A DNA stretch of 64,000 nucleotides from Clostridiales bacterium (GTDB lineage: Bacteria; Bacillota; Clostridia; Lachnospirales; Lachnospiraceae). Position numbers and translations under genes: made by a program. Where the stretch lies: NCBI GenBank assembly GCA_021204045.1, contig JAJQAA010000048.1:28438-92437 (forward strand), read 5' to 3'. Shown in pieces: positions 17,624 to 26,957 of this stretch (position 1 is the stretch's first letter; the number at the start of each line of letters is the position of its first letter). Below the pieces are notes generated by a model. That model searched no databases, was not told the origin of the DNA, and saw nothing but the letters and a program-made list of their open reading frames with translations.

Positions 17624-20600
17624 TCACTCTCCTTTTTTTCTGCTCTCACGTTTTGCCTGCCGTTCTTCTCTCCTTCTGGCCTGTTCCTGCGCTTTCTTAA
17701 GCTTCTTCTCCTGGTAGTTCTTCTCATCCTCCGAGCTTCGGCTCAGGAAACTGTAGAACGATGGCAGCAGCAGCAGACTCAGGATGGTCGACGCGGTAAG
17801 GCCGCCGATGTTTACGAGCGCCACGCCCCTCGTCGTGCTTCCGGAGCTCCCCAGTCCGATTGCCGTCGGAATCATGGAAAGCACCGTGGTCAGCGTTGTC
17901 ATCAGGATGGGGCGCATACGGGTCGCGCCCGCCTCGATCAGCGCCGTATCCCGGTCCATGGTGACCCGGTACTGGTTGACCGTATCGACGTAAAGAATTC
18001 CGGAGTTAACCACGGTACCGATCAGCATCAGGAAACCGACCAGAGAAATCATGCTGATCGCGCTGTCTGCCAGCCACAGCATTCCGAATGCGCCAATCAG
18101 GGAGAATGGGATCGTCACCATGACCATCAGGGAGAACTTCGGCGACTCAAACTGCATCGCCATCACAACGAATACCAGGAAAACCGCCAGTGCGATCGCG
18201 CCTCCCAGCGCTGCGAATTCTTCATTCATTGACTGGTCCATGGAATTGATGCCGGTGGTGACCGTCGCGGTCAGGTTGGGTGTTACGACCTCCTGGTTGA
18301 GCAGCATCTGGGTCTGTTCGTTCGCAATATCCGTAAAGTCCGCGGAGATCGTGATCTTATATTGTTTATCCTCGCGGGCAATTGATGCCGGGCTGTCCAC
18401 AAATTCTACCGTCGCGACGTCCGTAAGGAGCACAGAGCTCCCGCTCGAGGTCGGGATCGTCACGCCTGTGATCTGATCCAGCGAATCGTAGCTTCCTTCC
18501 GGATACTCCACGTTTACCGTGACGCTGTCGCCGTCAATATCCAGCTCCGTCGCCTCGGTGCCGCCCACGATGCCGCTCATATAGCTGCCGATTTCTGAAG
18601 CCGTCAGCCCATAAGCTTTCGCTTTTACCGCGTCCACGGTAATCTCCACAACCGGGCTCGAGTTCTCCGCATCCGAATGAACCTTGGCAACCTCCGGGCG
18701 TTCTTTCAGTTCCTCGACAATTTTGTCCGTGACCTCTTTCACTTCATCATAGTCCGCTCCCATCAGGATCGTCTCAAAGCTCTCTCCGAAGGAGGACATG
18801 CCGCTCATGGAACCGCTGACGTCAACCGTAATATTACAGTCCGCAATGTCCTGCATCTCCTGCTTCCACTGGGTCGCGACCTCCGTCGTAGCCATCTTGC
18901 GGTCATCCTTCAGATAAGCAGTGATTGACACGTCATCGCCGCCCATTACTCCTCCGCCTCCGCCGGAGGTCATGTAGCTGTCCAGATCCTCATGCTGGAT
19001 GATAATGTCTTCCACCTGCTTTGCGATCGCGTCTACCTTCTCTGTTTCCAGGCCCGGACGCGTCTCGATGCTGATGGAGACCTCCCCGGTATCGTCCGAT
19101 GCCATCAACTCTGTATCCAGCTGTCCCGCCAGTTTGAAAGATGCAATCAGAAGCAGTACGGATATGATAACGACCATCTTTCGTTTTGGAAGAATTACCC
19201 GCATAGCCTTTCGGTAGGCATTCTGCAGATCCGCGATCGGGGTGGACAGCGGCGCCTTTTCTTTTTCCTCCGGGCGGTACAGCATATAGCACAGCGGAAC
19301 CACCGCGATTGCTGACAGCAGCGAAGCGACCATACAGAATACGATTGTGTAACCCAGCGGGCCAAGCATTTGCCCGGTCATACCGGTCAGCATCGCCAGC
19401 GGCAGGAATACCACGCATGTCGTTATCGTGGACGCCATAACCGAGGAACCTACAATATTGGTGCCTTCCAGCGCGTCCTTCGCGTACTCGATCACCCCGC
19501 CTTTGCGGCTGTCCGTCACACGGAAACAGCTCTCCAGCACAACGATGGAGTTATCCACCATCATGCCGACGCCCAGCGTCATCGCAACCAGAGTGATGAC
19601 GTTCATCGTCATTCCGTTCAGGCCCATACAGATGAGGGCGGCCAGGATGGACACCGGGATTGAACTGCCGACGATCAGGGACGCCTTGATATCGCCAAAG
19701 AAGAGCCAGATCACCACCATGGAAATCACCATGGCTAACAGCATGGTAAATGCTACCGCCTGCAATGACGACTGGATCGAATCCGCGCTGTCATCAATAA
19801 TGGTAATCCTCAGATCCGGGTCCTCCCGCATCAGGGTCTCGATCGTCTGTTTTACCTGATTCGACAGCGAGATCGCGGTAGAACTCTGCTGCTTGGAAAT
19901 CGAAATGGAAATGGTATCCTCGCCATTGTAGCGCGCGATGCTGTCCGCATCATCCGAAGCACGGTAAATATTGGCGACGTCCTGCAGATAGACGATGCCG
20001 CTTCCCGAGGTGGAAAGCGGAATTTCGGCGAGCAGCTCCTCCGTGTCATAATTCATCTTCGTCGAAACGGAAAGCTCCTGGCTTCCTACCTTTGTCGTAC
20101 CCGCCGGATAGGACAGATCTGCCGCCGCGATATCGCTCGCGATTGACGACATCGTCACCCCGTACTGGTCCATCTTTTCCTCAATCAGCTCGACGCGTAT
20201 GTATTCCTCCGAACCGCCGCGGATCGTCGCCTCCGCGACGTCGGAAAGCTTTTCAAATTCCGGGAGGATATCGTTGTCCACGTAGTTGTACAGGCTGTCC
20301 TGGGAGGCATTATCGATGACCAGCACCATATCCGCGCCGGAATTGGAATTCATCTCAATGATGGTCGGCGTATCGCAGTCATCCGGCAGCTCCATATTGG
20401 ATACCTGGTCTACCTTTTTCTTCAGGTCATCATAGGCCTCATCCATGTCCGTGCCATACTCATATTCCAGCATGATCATGGAAGATTCCTCGCTGGACGT
20501 GGAAGAAATGGTATCCAGGCCGGATAACGTGCTGACCGCGTCTTCAATCGGCTTCGTGACCAGCTCACTGACATCCTCCGGGCTCGCGCCGTCGTAGGTC

Positions 20601-20746
20601 GTCATGATAATCATCATTGACATGTCCATATCCGGCATCAGCTCCATGGACATGCCCGTGACTGACTGAAAACCGAAAACAATCAGGCAGAGAATACTTA
20701 AGACTGCCGTAACCGGCCGTTTGAGAACAAATTTTGTAATTCCCAT
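17624..20746 (-). CDS. RND (AcrB/HAE1-like) efflux pump
   Basis: Proton-driven exporter, 1040 aa, the full length of the family. N-terminal helix (FVLKRPVTAVLSILCLIVFG), porter domain (residues about 35-330), five membrane helices with GVGMMVDNSIVVLE (helix 4 proton-relay region, D after MMV), a second porter domain and a last helical bundle ending RSSEDEKNYQEKKLKKAQEQ. Second-half motif GTVVNSGILYVDTVN corresponds to the second NAIV region. Works with the membrane fusion protein upstream and probably the TolC-like proteins downstream. Transcribed as one operon. Substrate unknown. Confidence 0.93.
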   Translation of the reverse strand: MGITKFVLKRPVTAVLSILCLIVFGFQSVTGMSMELMPDMDMSMMIIMTTYDGASPEDVSELVTKPIEDAVSTLSGLDTISSTSSEESSMIMLEYEYGTDMDEAYDDLKKKVDQVSNMELPDDCDTPTIIEMNSNSGADMVLVIDNASQDSLYNYVDNDILPEFEKLSDVAEATIRGGSEEYIRVELIEEKMDQYGVTMSSIASDIAAADLSYPAGTTKVGSQELSVSTKMNYDTEELLAEIPLSTSGSGIVYLQDVANIYRASDDADSIARYNGEDTISISISKQQSSTAISLSNQVKQTIETLMREDPDLRITIIDDSADSIQSSLQAVAFTMLLAMVISMVVIWLFFGDIKASLIVGSSIPVSILAALICMGLNGMTMNVITLVAMTLGVGMMVDNSIVVLESCFRVTDSRKGGVIEYAKDALEGTNIVGSSVMASTITTCVVFLPLAMLTGMTGQMLGPLGYTIVFCMVASLLSAIAVVPLCYMLYRPEEKEKAPLSTPIADLQNAYRKAMRVILPKRKMVVIISVLLLIASFKLAGQLDTELMASDDTGEVSISIETRPGLETEKVDAIAKQVEDIIIQHEDLDSYMTSGGGGGVMGGDDVSITAYLKDDRKMATTEVATQWKQEMQDIADCNITVDVSGSMSGMSSFGESFETILMGADYDEVKEVTDKIVEELKERPEVAKVHSDAENSSPVVEITVDAVKAKAYGLTASEIGSYMSGIVGGTEATELDIDGDSVTVNVEYPEGSYDSLDQITGVTIPTSSGSSVLLTDVATVEFVDSPASIAREDKQYKITISADFTDIANEQTQMLLNQEVVTPNLTATVTTGINSMDQSMNEEFAALGGAIALAVFLVFVVMAMQFESPKFSLMVMVTIPFSLIGAFGMLWLADSAISMISLVGFLMLIGTVVNSGILYVDTVNQYRVTMDRDTALIEAGATRMRPILMTTLTTVLSMIPTAIGLGSSGSTTRGVALVNIGGLTASTILSLLLLPSFYSFLSRSSEDEKNYQEKKLKKAQEQARRREERQAKRESRKKGE

Positions 20747-20763
20747 TTATGCTCAAGCCTCCT

Positions 20764-21900
20764 TTACTCCGCGGTGTCCGCTGTCTCAGAAACGGCTTCT
20801 TTTGTCACTTCCGGGCCGTTCTCCGCCGACGCGTTTGTCTCTTTCAGACGGACGGAGGTTCCCTCGCCCAGCTCCGAACTCCACGTCGTCAGCACCATGT
20901 CATCATAGCTGAGCCCGGATTTGATCTCGATCCAGTCCGAATCATACAGACCGGTCTCCACCTGGATCTTGTGCAGGATACTGCCGTCTGCGTCATAGGT
21001 ATACACATAAGAAAGGCCGCCGTCATAATAGACCGAGTCCACCGGGATTGCCATGACATTGTGCACGCTCTGCGATGTCACATACAGTTTTACCGACGAT
21101 CCGGTCGGAAGCACGTACTCGTCCATACTTTCGTCCATGCGCGCCTTGATTTTGAAAAGCCCGGTATCGGAATCCGCCATCACACTGACTTCCTGGATGG
21201 TTCCCTCGTAGTCTTCACCGTCCTTTTCCACCGTGATGAGGTCTCCCTCCCGGATCTGGTTTCTCACGCGTTCCGTCACGTAAAACGAGACCACCCGCGC
21301 CCCCTGCCCGGAAATAACGCAGAGCAGGTCGCTCGTATTCACCTGGTCAAATTTTTCAATGTTGCATACCTCCACCAGCCCGGTGATCGGAGCCACGAAC
21401 TGGCTGTAGGAAATCTGATTGTCGTAGTTTACTTTCGCGTCATTATAGGAAATCTGTGCCGAGGTAAGCGCGTCCTGGTACTGCTTGTAAGCCTGTTCGG
21501 AGATTCCGCCGCCCGCATAGAGAACCGACTGGCGCGCCAGATCATCCTCCGCCTGGCTGAGCGCAAGTTCCGCGGCGTCCAGCGAATTCTTCGCGTTTTC
21601 TACCTGCTTTGTATCGACTTCGCAGAGGGCGTCCCCCGCCCGGACCACCTCGCCCGCCTTGACATAGACCTCGCGCACTTCCCCGGAAACCTTCGGATAA
21701 ATATAAACCACATCTTCCGGTTCCACACTGCCCACAAGGCCGGTAATCAGGCTGATATCTCTTGTTTCCGGCGTAGTGACCTCCACCACCGGGTCAGAAA
21801 CTGCGTCCGCAAACGGGCTGGTATTCAACAGGCGCGACGCCACAGCAAATCCCAGGATCACGACAATCGCGCCCCCGGTGATCACAGATTTTTTATTCAT
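20764..21900 (-). CDS. Membrane fusion protein (HlyD/AcrA-like) of the RND pump
   Basis: Periplasmic-adaptor-type protein: signal anchor (residues 1-24), a barrel-sandwich lipoyl half-motif (YPKVSGEVREVYVKAGEVVRAGD, 66-88), helical hairpin (about 95-160), second lipoyl half (FVAPITGLVEV) and a beta-barrel plus C-terminal tail rich in Glu/Thr. 378 aa. Start ATG 21900 with AAAGGAG; the frame extends 23 residues upstream without a site. First gene of the efflux operon, divergent from the two-component pair, 17 bp before the pump. Confidence 0.9.
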   Translation of the reverse strand: MNKKSVITGGAIVVILGFAVASRLLNTSPFADAVSDPVVEVTTPETRDISLITGLVGSVEPEDVVYIYPKVSGEVREVYVKAGEVVRAGDALCEVDTKQVENAKNSLDAAELALSQAEDDLARQSVLYAGGGISEQAYKQYQDALTSAQISYNDAKVNYDNQISYSQFVAPITGLVEVCNIEKFDQVNTSDLLCVISGQGARVVSFYVTERVRNQIREGDLITVEKDGEDYEGTIQEVSVMADSDTGLFKIKARMDESMDEYVLPTGSSVKLYVTSQSVHNVMAIPVDSVYYDGGLSYVYTYDADGSILHKIQVETGLYDSDWIEIKSGLSYDDMVLTTWSSELGEGTSVRLKETNASAENGPEVTKEAVSETADTAE

Positions 21901-21994
21901 AAAGTCTCCTTTCTCTGCCTTTTCCCCTATGTGACAGTTCCCATCCAGGCAGGATGGCAAAGATTTCAATTCCGTGCTATCTTATCATTTCATC

Positions 21995-22051
21995 ATGAAC
22001 CTGAATTAAATCGAAGATGAACCCAACATGAAATCACAAAAAAATCACAAA
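21995..22051. promoter_or_regulatory. Helically phased direct repeats, candidate OmpR-type binding site
   Basis: ATGAAC at 21995 and 22017 and ATGAAA at 22028 lie 22 and 11 bp apart, i.e. on one face of the helix. ATCACAAA repeats follow at 22033 and 22044, again 11 bp apart. OmpR/PhoB-type regulators bind such direct repeats with 11-bp spacing. The site lies between the efflux operon (start 21900, minus) and the regulator gene (start 22195, plus). Confidence 0.6.
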
Positions 22052-22194
22052 TCCCCAAAATAAGAATTCATTCCCTGTTCATGGAAACGTGGTACAATGT
22101 CCGGGAAAGGACTGAGAAAAACCGCAGGTTTTTCGAGGCTCTGCCCAGACGAGACGAGTATTTCAGAAAACGGAACTTAGAGGAGACCACTGCT

Positions 22195-22875
22195 ATGAAA
22201 ATGATCCACATCCTGATTGCGGAGGATGACGAATCCCTGCTGAATCTTTACAGCATTTATTTGAAAAAAGAAGGATATGAAGTCTTTCCCGTCCGAAACG
22301 GGCTGGAAGCCTTCGATATCCTTGAAAATAAACATGTTGACCTGATTATAACCGACATTATGATGCCGGAGATGGACGGTTACGAATTTGTCCGCCTGCT
22401 GCGCAGCCAGAATCCGTCGATCCCCATCCTGATGATCACGGCAAAAGAGGATTTTGCCTCCAAGCACCACGGCTTTAAGCTCGGGACCGATGACTACATG
22501 GTAAAACCCATCAATTTAAACGAACTTCTTCTCCGGGTACAGGCGCTTCTGCGCCGCGCCAACATTACCTCACAAAAGCGTTTGCAGATCGGCACTACCA
22601 CTCTGGATTACGATTCCCTGACGATTGTTCGCGCGGGAAAATCCATGACCCCTCCGCAGAAGGAATTTTTCCTTCTTTTTAAACTGCTTTCCTATCCGGA
22701 TAAAATTTTTACCCGCACACAGCTGATGGATGACATCTGGGGGCCGGGCAGCGATTCGGATTTACAGACCATCGACGTACATATCAACCGTCTGCGCAGA
22801 AAAATCCAGGACAATCCGGATTTCGAGATTGTGACTGTCCGCGGACTCGGGTATAAGGCGGTGAGCAAAGCATGA
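22195..22875 (+). CDS. OmpR-family response regulator
   Basis: Receiver domain with the acidic pair EDD near residues 9-11, phospho-acceptor in LIITDIMMPEMDGYE and the KP after VKPINL; C-terminal winged helix ends with VTVRGLGYKA. 226 aa, canonical. ATG 22195 follows AGAGGAG; the open frame to 22081 crosses the promoter (TACAAT at 22093). Its stop overlaps the kinase start by 4 bp. The likely target is the divergent efflux operon. Confidence 0.93.
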   Translation: MKMIHILIAEDDESLLNLYSIYLKKEGYEVFPVRNGLEAFDILENKHVDLIITDIMMPEMDGYEFVRLLRSQNPSIPILMITAKEDFASKHHGFKLGTDDYMVKPINLNELLLRVQALLRRANITSQKRLQIGTTTLDYDSLTIVRAGKSMTPPQKEFFLLFKLLSYPDKIFTRTQLMDDIWGPGSDSDLQTIDVHINRLRRKIQDNPDFEIVTVRGLGYKAVSKA

Positions 22876-23927
22876 AAACATTTAAGCTGCTGACTGCGCT
22901 GGTCGTCACGATGCTGGTAACCCTTCATATCGGGCTGTTTGCCTCCAGCGGCGCTGTTTATCTCCTGGATCGCCTTGGGATTATCCATTTCAACCCATCG
23001 ATCGCGTGGATCCCTTTCTTTGAACTCAGCACCACTGCCTGCTGCATCTCCATCGCCCTGACCGCCATCGTCACACGCAAGCTCCTGGCGCCCCTGCATC
23101 TGCTTGCGGATTCCATGGAACAGGTCGCCACCGGTGATTTTTCGGTGCGTCTCTCCGAAGCCAATCCCGGTCTCTGGATGCATGACGTGAACGTCAATTT
23201 CAATAAAATGGTCACAGAACTCAATTCCACGGAACTTTTACAGTCCGATTTCATCCAGAATGTCTCCCACGAGATCAAAACCCCTCTCGCGGCCATGGAC
23301 GGGTACGCCACCCTTCTTCTATCCACCAATTTGAATCCGGAGCAGGCACAGTACGCTGAACGCATCGCCGCCAGCTGTCACAAGCTTTCTTCCCTCACCG
23401 GCAATATCCTGCTGCTCTCCAAACTGGAAAATCAACAGATCATCTCGGAAAAAACTACTTTTTCTCTGGATGAACAGATCCGCCAGGTCATTCTCACCGC
23501 GCAGCCTCTCTGGAGCGCCCGCTCACAGAATATTGATCTGGAGCTTCCCGAGATCAGCTACTATGGGAGAGAAGACCTGCTCTGGCAGATCTGGGGGAAT
23601 CTGTTGTCCAACGCCATCAAATTCACCCCGCAGGGCGGTATGATATCAATCCGGATCGTCGAAGGGAACGAAAACATCCGCGTAATGATCCGCGACACCG
23701 GCATCGGAATGACTGAAGATGTGCAGGCGCATATTTTTGATAAATTCTATCAGGCGGAGGGCAGCCGCAGCACACATGGGAACGGGCTTGGGCTTGCTCT
23801 CGTCAAAAAAATAGTGGCTCTCTGCGATGGGAAAATTTCTGTAGAGAGCCAGCCGGATGTGGGATCTGTGTTTACGGTAATTCTGCCGCGGGCAACCCGC
23901 AGCCAGCCGGATATGGCCGGCCTGTGA
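22872..23927 (+). CDS. Sensor histidine kinase
   Basis: Partner of the preceding regulator (ATGA overlap). Two membrane helices (about residues 8-34 and 48-68) frame a very short outer loop of about 13 residues, so it probably senses within the membrane. HAMP (LLAPLHLLADSMEQVATGDFSVRL), phospho-acceptor H-box VSHEIKTPLAAMDGY, N-box NLLSNAIKFTP, G1 DTGIGM, G2 GNGLGLALVKKI. 351 aa. All catalytic motifs are intact. Confidence 0.93.
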   Translation: MKTFKLLTALVVTMLVTLHIGLFASSGAVYLLDRLGIIHFNPSIAWIPFFELSTTACCISIALTAIVTRKLLAPLHLLADSMEQVATGDFSVRLSEANPGLWMHDVNVNFNKMVTELNSTELLQSDFIQNVSHEIKTPLAAMDGYATLLLSTNLNPEQAQYAERIAASCHKLSSLTGNILLLSKLENQQIISEKTTFSLDEQIRQVILTAQPLWSARSQNIDLELPEISYYGREDLLWQIWGNLLSNAIKFTPQGGMISIRIVEGNENIRVMIRDTGIGMTEDVQAHIFDKFYQAEGSRSTHGNGLGLALVKKIVALCDGKISVESQPDVGSVFTVILPRATRSQPDMAGL

Positions 23928-24223
23928 AGCCATTTTCCATGCAAAAACCGTCCTTTACGAATACAACAGCATGACCTTCTACTGCGCCACGCCAGGTTTT
24001 CCGGGAATTTTCCAGGATTCTTGTCCTTTGGGATGCGCCATCAGATCGGTTCAAAACCATATCCAGGGGAAATGTCCGGTTAAGGGCGATTGACTCTGTC
24101 TCAATGAATCCGGACAAAAAAATGTATCAGCTGTATGCGGTGTGTTTCTATTCTTAGCGGAATCTCGTCATAGGATTTGCGTTCTACAATGGTAAAAAAA
24201 CAGATGCGATGATCACCCGGTAG
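23928..24223. other. Stretch without recognised genes
   Basis: About 300 bp between the kinase and the broken PPOX gene. Short open frames exist on both strands but none resembles a known family. It is probably eroded sequence at the edge of the accessory region. Confidence 0.4.
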
Positions 24224-24427
24224 TTACAGAACTTTCTTGTTATCCGCTCCCGGAGTAATCAGCAGCGCACCCTTGGCAGTGGCGGCTCCATTAAACATCT
24301 TTTCAACCATTGCCTTGAATGCGGAAACAATATCGCCCTCTGTCAGGTACTCGGCGGTTCCCTTGATCTGGTAGCCCTCCAGAGACCTGGCATCATACAG
24401 GGAAATAGCGATTTTTCCATCCGCTTC
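24224..24427 (-). pseudogene. Pyridoxamine 5'-phosphate oxidase-like protein, C-terminal fragment
   Basis: About 67 codons read ADGKIAISLYDARSLEGYQI, then KGTAEYLTEGDIVSAFKAMV and a natural end GADNKKVL. This is the C-terminal half of a PPOX/flavin-reductase-like split-barrel protein. The N-terminal half is absent: homology stops at about 24427, exactly where an opposite-strand MATE fragment begins. No start codon is available in the homologous part. Confidence 0.6.
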
Positions 24428-24832
24428 ACGGTTGTCACAGGCACCCTGTTCATGGCTCTGGCAATCGTTGTTTTCAAGCTTTGCCCTATGGCTGTGGTGT
24501 CTCTGTTTGGCTCGGAATCTGAACTTTATAATGAATTTGCCGTTATGTGTATGCGCATCTTCCTGATGCTTGTTGTAGCAAACGGACTGCAATATTGCAC
24601 CAGCATTTTCTTTCAGTCTGTCGGGAAGCCGGTGTTGGCATCTGTCAACACTTTCTCGAAACAGATTTTTCTCGTGCCGCTGGCAATGATGTTGTTATCC
24701 CATTTCATGGGTGTGACAGATGTCCTTTGGGCAGGGCCACTGACTGATGGATTGGCATGTCTCATCTCCATCGTGTTACTGAGGGGGAATTGGAACACGA
24801 TTTTCCCTGTGGAAACAGCAAAGAACTCCTGA
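24425..24832 (+). pseudogene. MATE transporter, C-terminal fragment
   Basis: About 135 codons from TVVTGTLFMALAIVVFKLCP to SIVLLRGNWNTIFPVETAKNS match the last four membrane helices of MATE pumps (MRIFLMLVVANGLQYCTSIF, FFQSVGKPVLAS). The first two thirds of the gene are missing. The break coincides with the break of the PPOX fragment, so one deletion or inversion probably joined two genes. An ATG at 24452 could give a 126-aa product, unlikely to function. Confidence 0.7.
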
Positions 24833-24890
24833 ATAAAGCAAGACCGAAAGGTTTATGAACAATGGTTGTCTTGACATTTTTTCCTGTCTT

Positions 24891-25625
24891 TTATTTTGTG
24901 GCTTTGAAATTGATATTTGCTTTGGCGGCCTGAGATATCTGATCTTTGCGTTCGATGTTATAGATTCGTCCACTATGCTGAAACATTGCCCCAGTTTGTT
25001 TAAAGCGGAAATCAACATTGTATTCGACGCATTGCATCATGGTATTCAGTACCCAGGCATAGTCACAGACTCTTGCGTCCGGACCGGATTCTCCGCCGCA
25101 GGTCACGCATTCGATCGCGTTATGATACAGTTCGAGATATGGACGCAGGTTGATGGATTCAAGCATTGGCTCGTGTATGATTGACTTATGGAGGATGGGC
25201 AGATTCAGGAAAACGGGAAGCCGTTTATTTGTCTGATACTGATTTTCACAGGTGCAGCAGATATGTATATTCTCATATCCATTGCCCCAGTCATCCGGGA
25301 GACCGACATAGAAGCGTTCAGGTCGCTTGGTGACAAAGTAAAAACCAAGGTCTGATCGTTCTTTCATCATGGCCCAGGCTTCTGGCCGCCACTCGTCCGC
25401 AGCAGGATGAAAGAAATCTGATGTAAAGCAGGTGTAGACATAGTCGCCGTCTGGCTGAAGCTTATATTCTTTCTCCCGGTTCTTCCTGATCGGCAGGTTG
25501 AAAGAAGATGTTTTTGTAACAACGGAAGAATCCTTGCCAAATTCAGCATCACGGCGATAAACATAACAATGGTAGCAGCCGGGACTTATTTTCGTGCAGC
25601 CATGCCATGGGTTCCATGTCGCCAT
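24891..25625 (-). CDS. DUF5131 (phage Gp37/Gp68-like) protein
   Basis: 244 aa starting MATWNPWHGCTKISPGC, the signature of DUF5131, with cysteines at positions 10, 17 and 20 (C-x6-C-x2-C) that resemble a radical-SAM-type cluster motif. Later motifs include FVTKRPERF and CGGESGPDAR, also typical. Known mainly from phages and mobile elements; biochemical role unknown. Together with the ImmA/IrrE and XRE genes upstream it forms a minus-strand set divergent from the polymerase operon. Confidence 0.8.
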   Translation of the reverse strand: MATWNPWHGCTKISPGCYHCYVYRRDAEFGKDSSVVTKTSSFNLPIRKNREKEYKLQPDGDYVYTCFTSDFFHPAADEWRPEAWAMMKERSDLGFYFVTKRPERFYVGLPDDWGNGYENIHICCTCENQYQTNKRLPVFLNLPILHKSIIHEPMLESINLRPYLELYHNAIECVTCGGESGPDARVCDYAWVLNTMMQCVEYNVDFRFKQTGAMFQHSGRIYNIERKDQISQAAKANINFKATK

Positions 25626-25663
25626 AAGGCACCTCCGATCTTTTACATATCAATAGTCTTTTG

Positions 25664-26233
25664 TTACGGACAATCCTGTCCATCTGTAAATATCTTATCT
25701 GCGTCTCTTTCCAGGTTTTTCAGAAAATCTCCATTTGATATGACAGGGGACTCTATTTTATATCCGCGCCGCTTCAATATGCGGAACTTGAAGTCCAGCA
25801 GTTCAAAGGGAACATATAGTGTGCTTGCCGCCTGGAAAAAGAACATGTCGTCATTCAATACCGACAGGACGGCATCGTCACTCAACAGTAATTCTGATGC
25901 GAATACATTTGCTTCATATTCCTGCGCATCGGTCTCGTCAAACAAAGTGACTTCGTGAAAAGTAGCTCCGGATGCTTTGGAGGTATGCAGGACACAATGC
26001 CCGATTTCATGAGCAAGGACAACTTTCTGCAGAATATCTGGCAGGTCACAGTTAATGGTGATATGTTTTTTTCGCCGGTGTGTGATGAAAAAGCCTTTGC
26101 AGCAGCCATCATAGGTTCCCATCGGTTCAAGTGACAGAATAATCTTCATGTCACGGGCAAGCTGGAAGGGATCGCTTTCGCCATATTTTTTCTTTAAATT
26201 ATTGGCTGCTTTTGCAATCATCTCAATGGTCAA
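25664..26233 (-). CDS. ImmA/IrrE family metallopeptidase (first)
   Basis: 189 aa with the zinc motif HEIGH (in VVLAHEIGHCVLH) and a later glutamate in EYEANVFASELL, the third ligand. ImmA proteins cleave XRE-type repressors to induce mobile elements; the XRE regulator lies just upstream (84 bp), so this is the probable substrate. Gene order XRE-immA is the classical arrangement. The C-terminal part, after LLLSDDAVL, is variable. Confidence 0.85.
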   Translation of the reverse strand: MTIEMIAKAANNLKKKYGESDPFQLARDMKIILSLEPMGTYDGCCKGFFITHRRKKHITINCDLPDILQKVVLAHEIGHCVLHTSKASGATFHEVTLFDETDAQEYEANVFASELLLSDDAVLSVLNDDMFFFQAASTLYVPFELLDFKFRILKRRGYKIESPVISNGDFLKNLERDADKIFTDGQDCP

Positions 26234-26316
26234 TCAAATTACTTTCTCCCTGTGTTGGATTAGCTGAGATTCCATTCCGTTATCGTTCTATCGCAAATGG
26301 TGTCCCATAAAACGGA

Positions 26317-26763
26317 TTACTGGTCAGAAGTGGCTGATTTTTTCCGTCCGAAAGTCTGCCGGGCACTTTCCTTACACTCTAAATAAGCTTTCATTAGTGC
26401 CTGAAAATAGGCGTCTTTTGCTTCTTCGCTGACGGAACCTCCGGCGAAAAGCGCTTGATTTTGCTGAAGCATTTTCTCCAGATCGAGGGATTCCTTGCGT
26501 CCCTCTCTTTTCCTCATTTCTTCCACATATTCCATACGGTCAAGGCCATAGGCCGGATCATCAATGTTGTCATCCTTCAGATATTCTGTGGAAACGCCGA
26601 GCGCTTTGGCAAGTTTGTAGAGCTGGGCTGCCTGCGGGAAACGTTCGCCGGATTCATAGGTAACAATCGTACGGAAACCGATGCCGGCTTTCTCTGCTAG
26701 CTGCTTTTGGTTCAGTCCCAGCTGACCTCGGTGGTCCCTCACTTTGTCTTTAAAGGCTTTCAT
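26317..26763 (-). CDS. XRE family repressor-like regulator
   Basis: 148 aa with an N-terminal helix-turn-helix (LNQKQLAEKAGIGFRTIVTY near residues 18-37) and a C-terminal helical tail with no known domain. ATG 26763 is 8 bp after GGAGG; an ATG six bases earlier is too close to that site. Divergent to the polymerase operon; the intergenic region has several TTTGC/GCAAA repeats that could be its operators. Probable cleavage target of the downstream ImmA/IrrE protein. Confidence 0.85.
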   Translation of the reverse strand: MKAFKDKVRDHRGQLGLNQKQLAEKAGIGFRTIVTYESGERFPQAAQLYKLAKALGVSTEYLKDDNIDDPAYGLDRMEYVEEMRKREGRKESLDLEKMLQQNQALFAGGSVSEEAKDAYFQALMKAYLECKESARQTFGRKKSATSDQ

Positions 26764-26789
26764 GTTCATTCCCTCCGCTTTGAAAAATG

Positions 26790-26925
26790 ATTTGCGATTT
26801 CTTGCAAATTTGTCTTGACACATTTGCCAAGAGTTGCTATAATCCGGCTTAACACAAACAAGCAAGTATTTGTGACTATATGCAAATTATAAGTTGCGAA
26901 ATTGAAAATGTCAAGTAAAAACATG
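26790..26925. promoter_or_regulatory. Divergent operator-promoter region with TTGCAAAT-like repeats
   Basis: The plus strand shows TTTGCGATTTCTTGCAAA (26790-26807, inverted TTTGC/GCAAA), a consensus promoter (TTGACA 26815-26820, 17-bp spacer, TATAAT 26838-26843) whose spacer holds ATTTGCCAA, and further copies around 26880-26912 (ATGCAAATT, TTGCGAAAT). A weaker minus-strand promoter may overlap. The layout suggests repression of the polymerase operon and autoregulation by the XRE protein. Confidence 0.65.
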
Positions 26926-26957
26926 CTAAAAATTGCCAAATATGGAGCGAAAATAGG

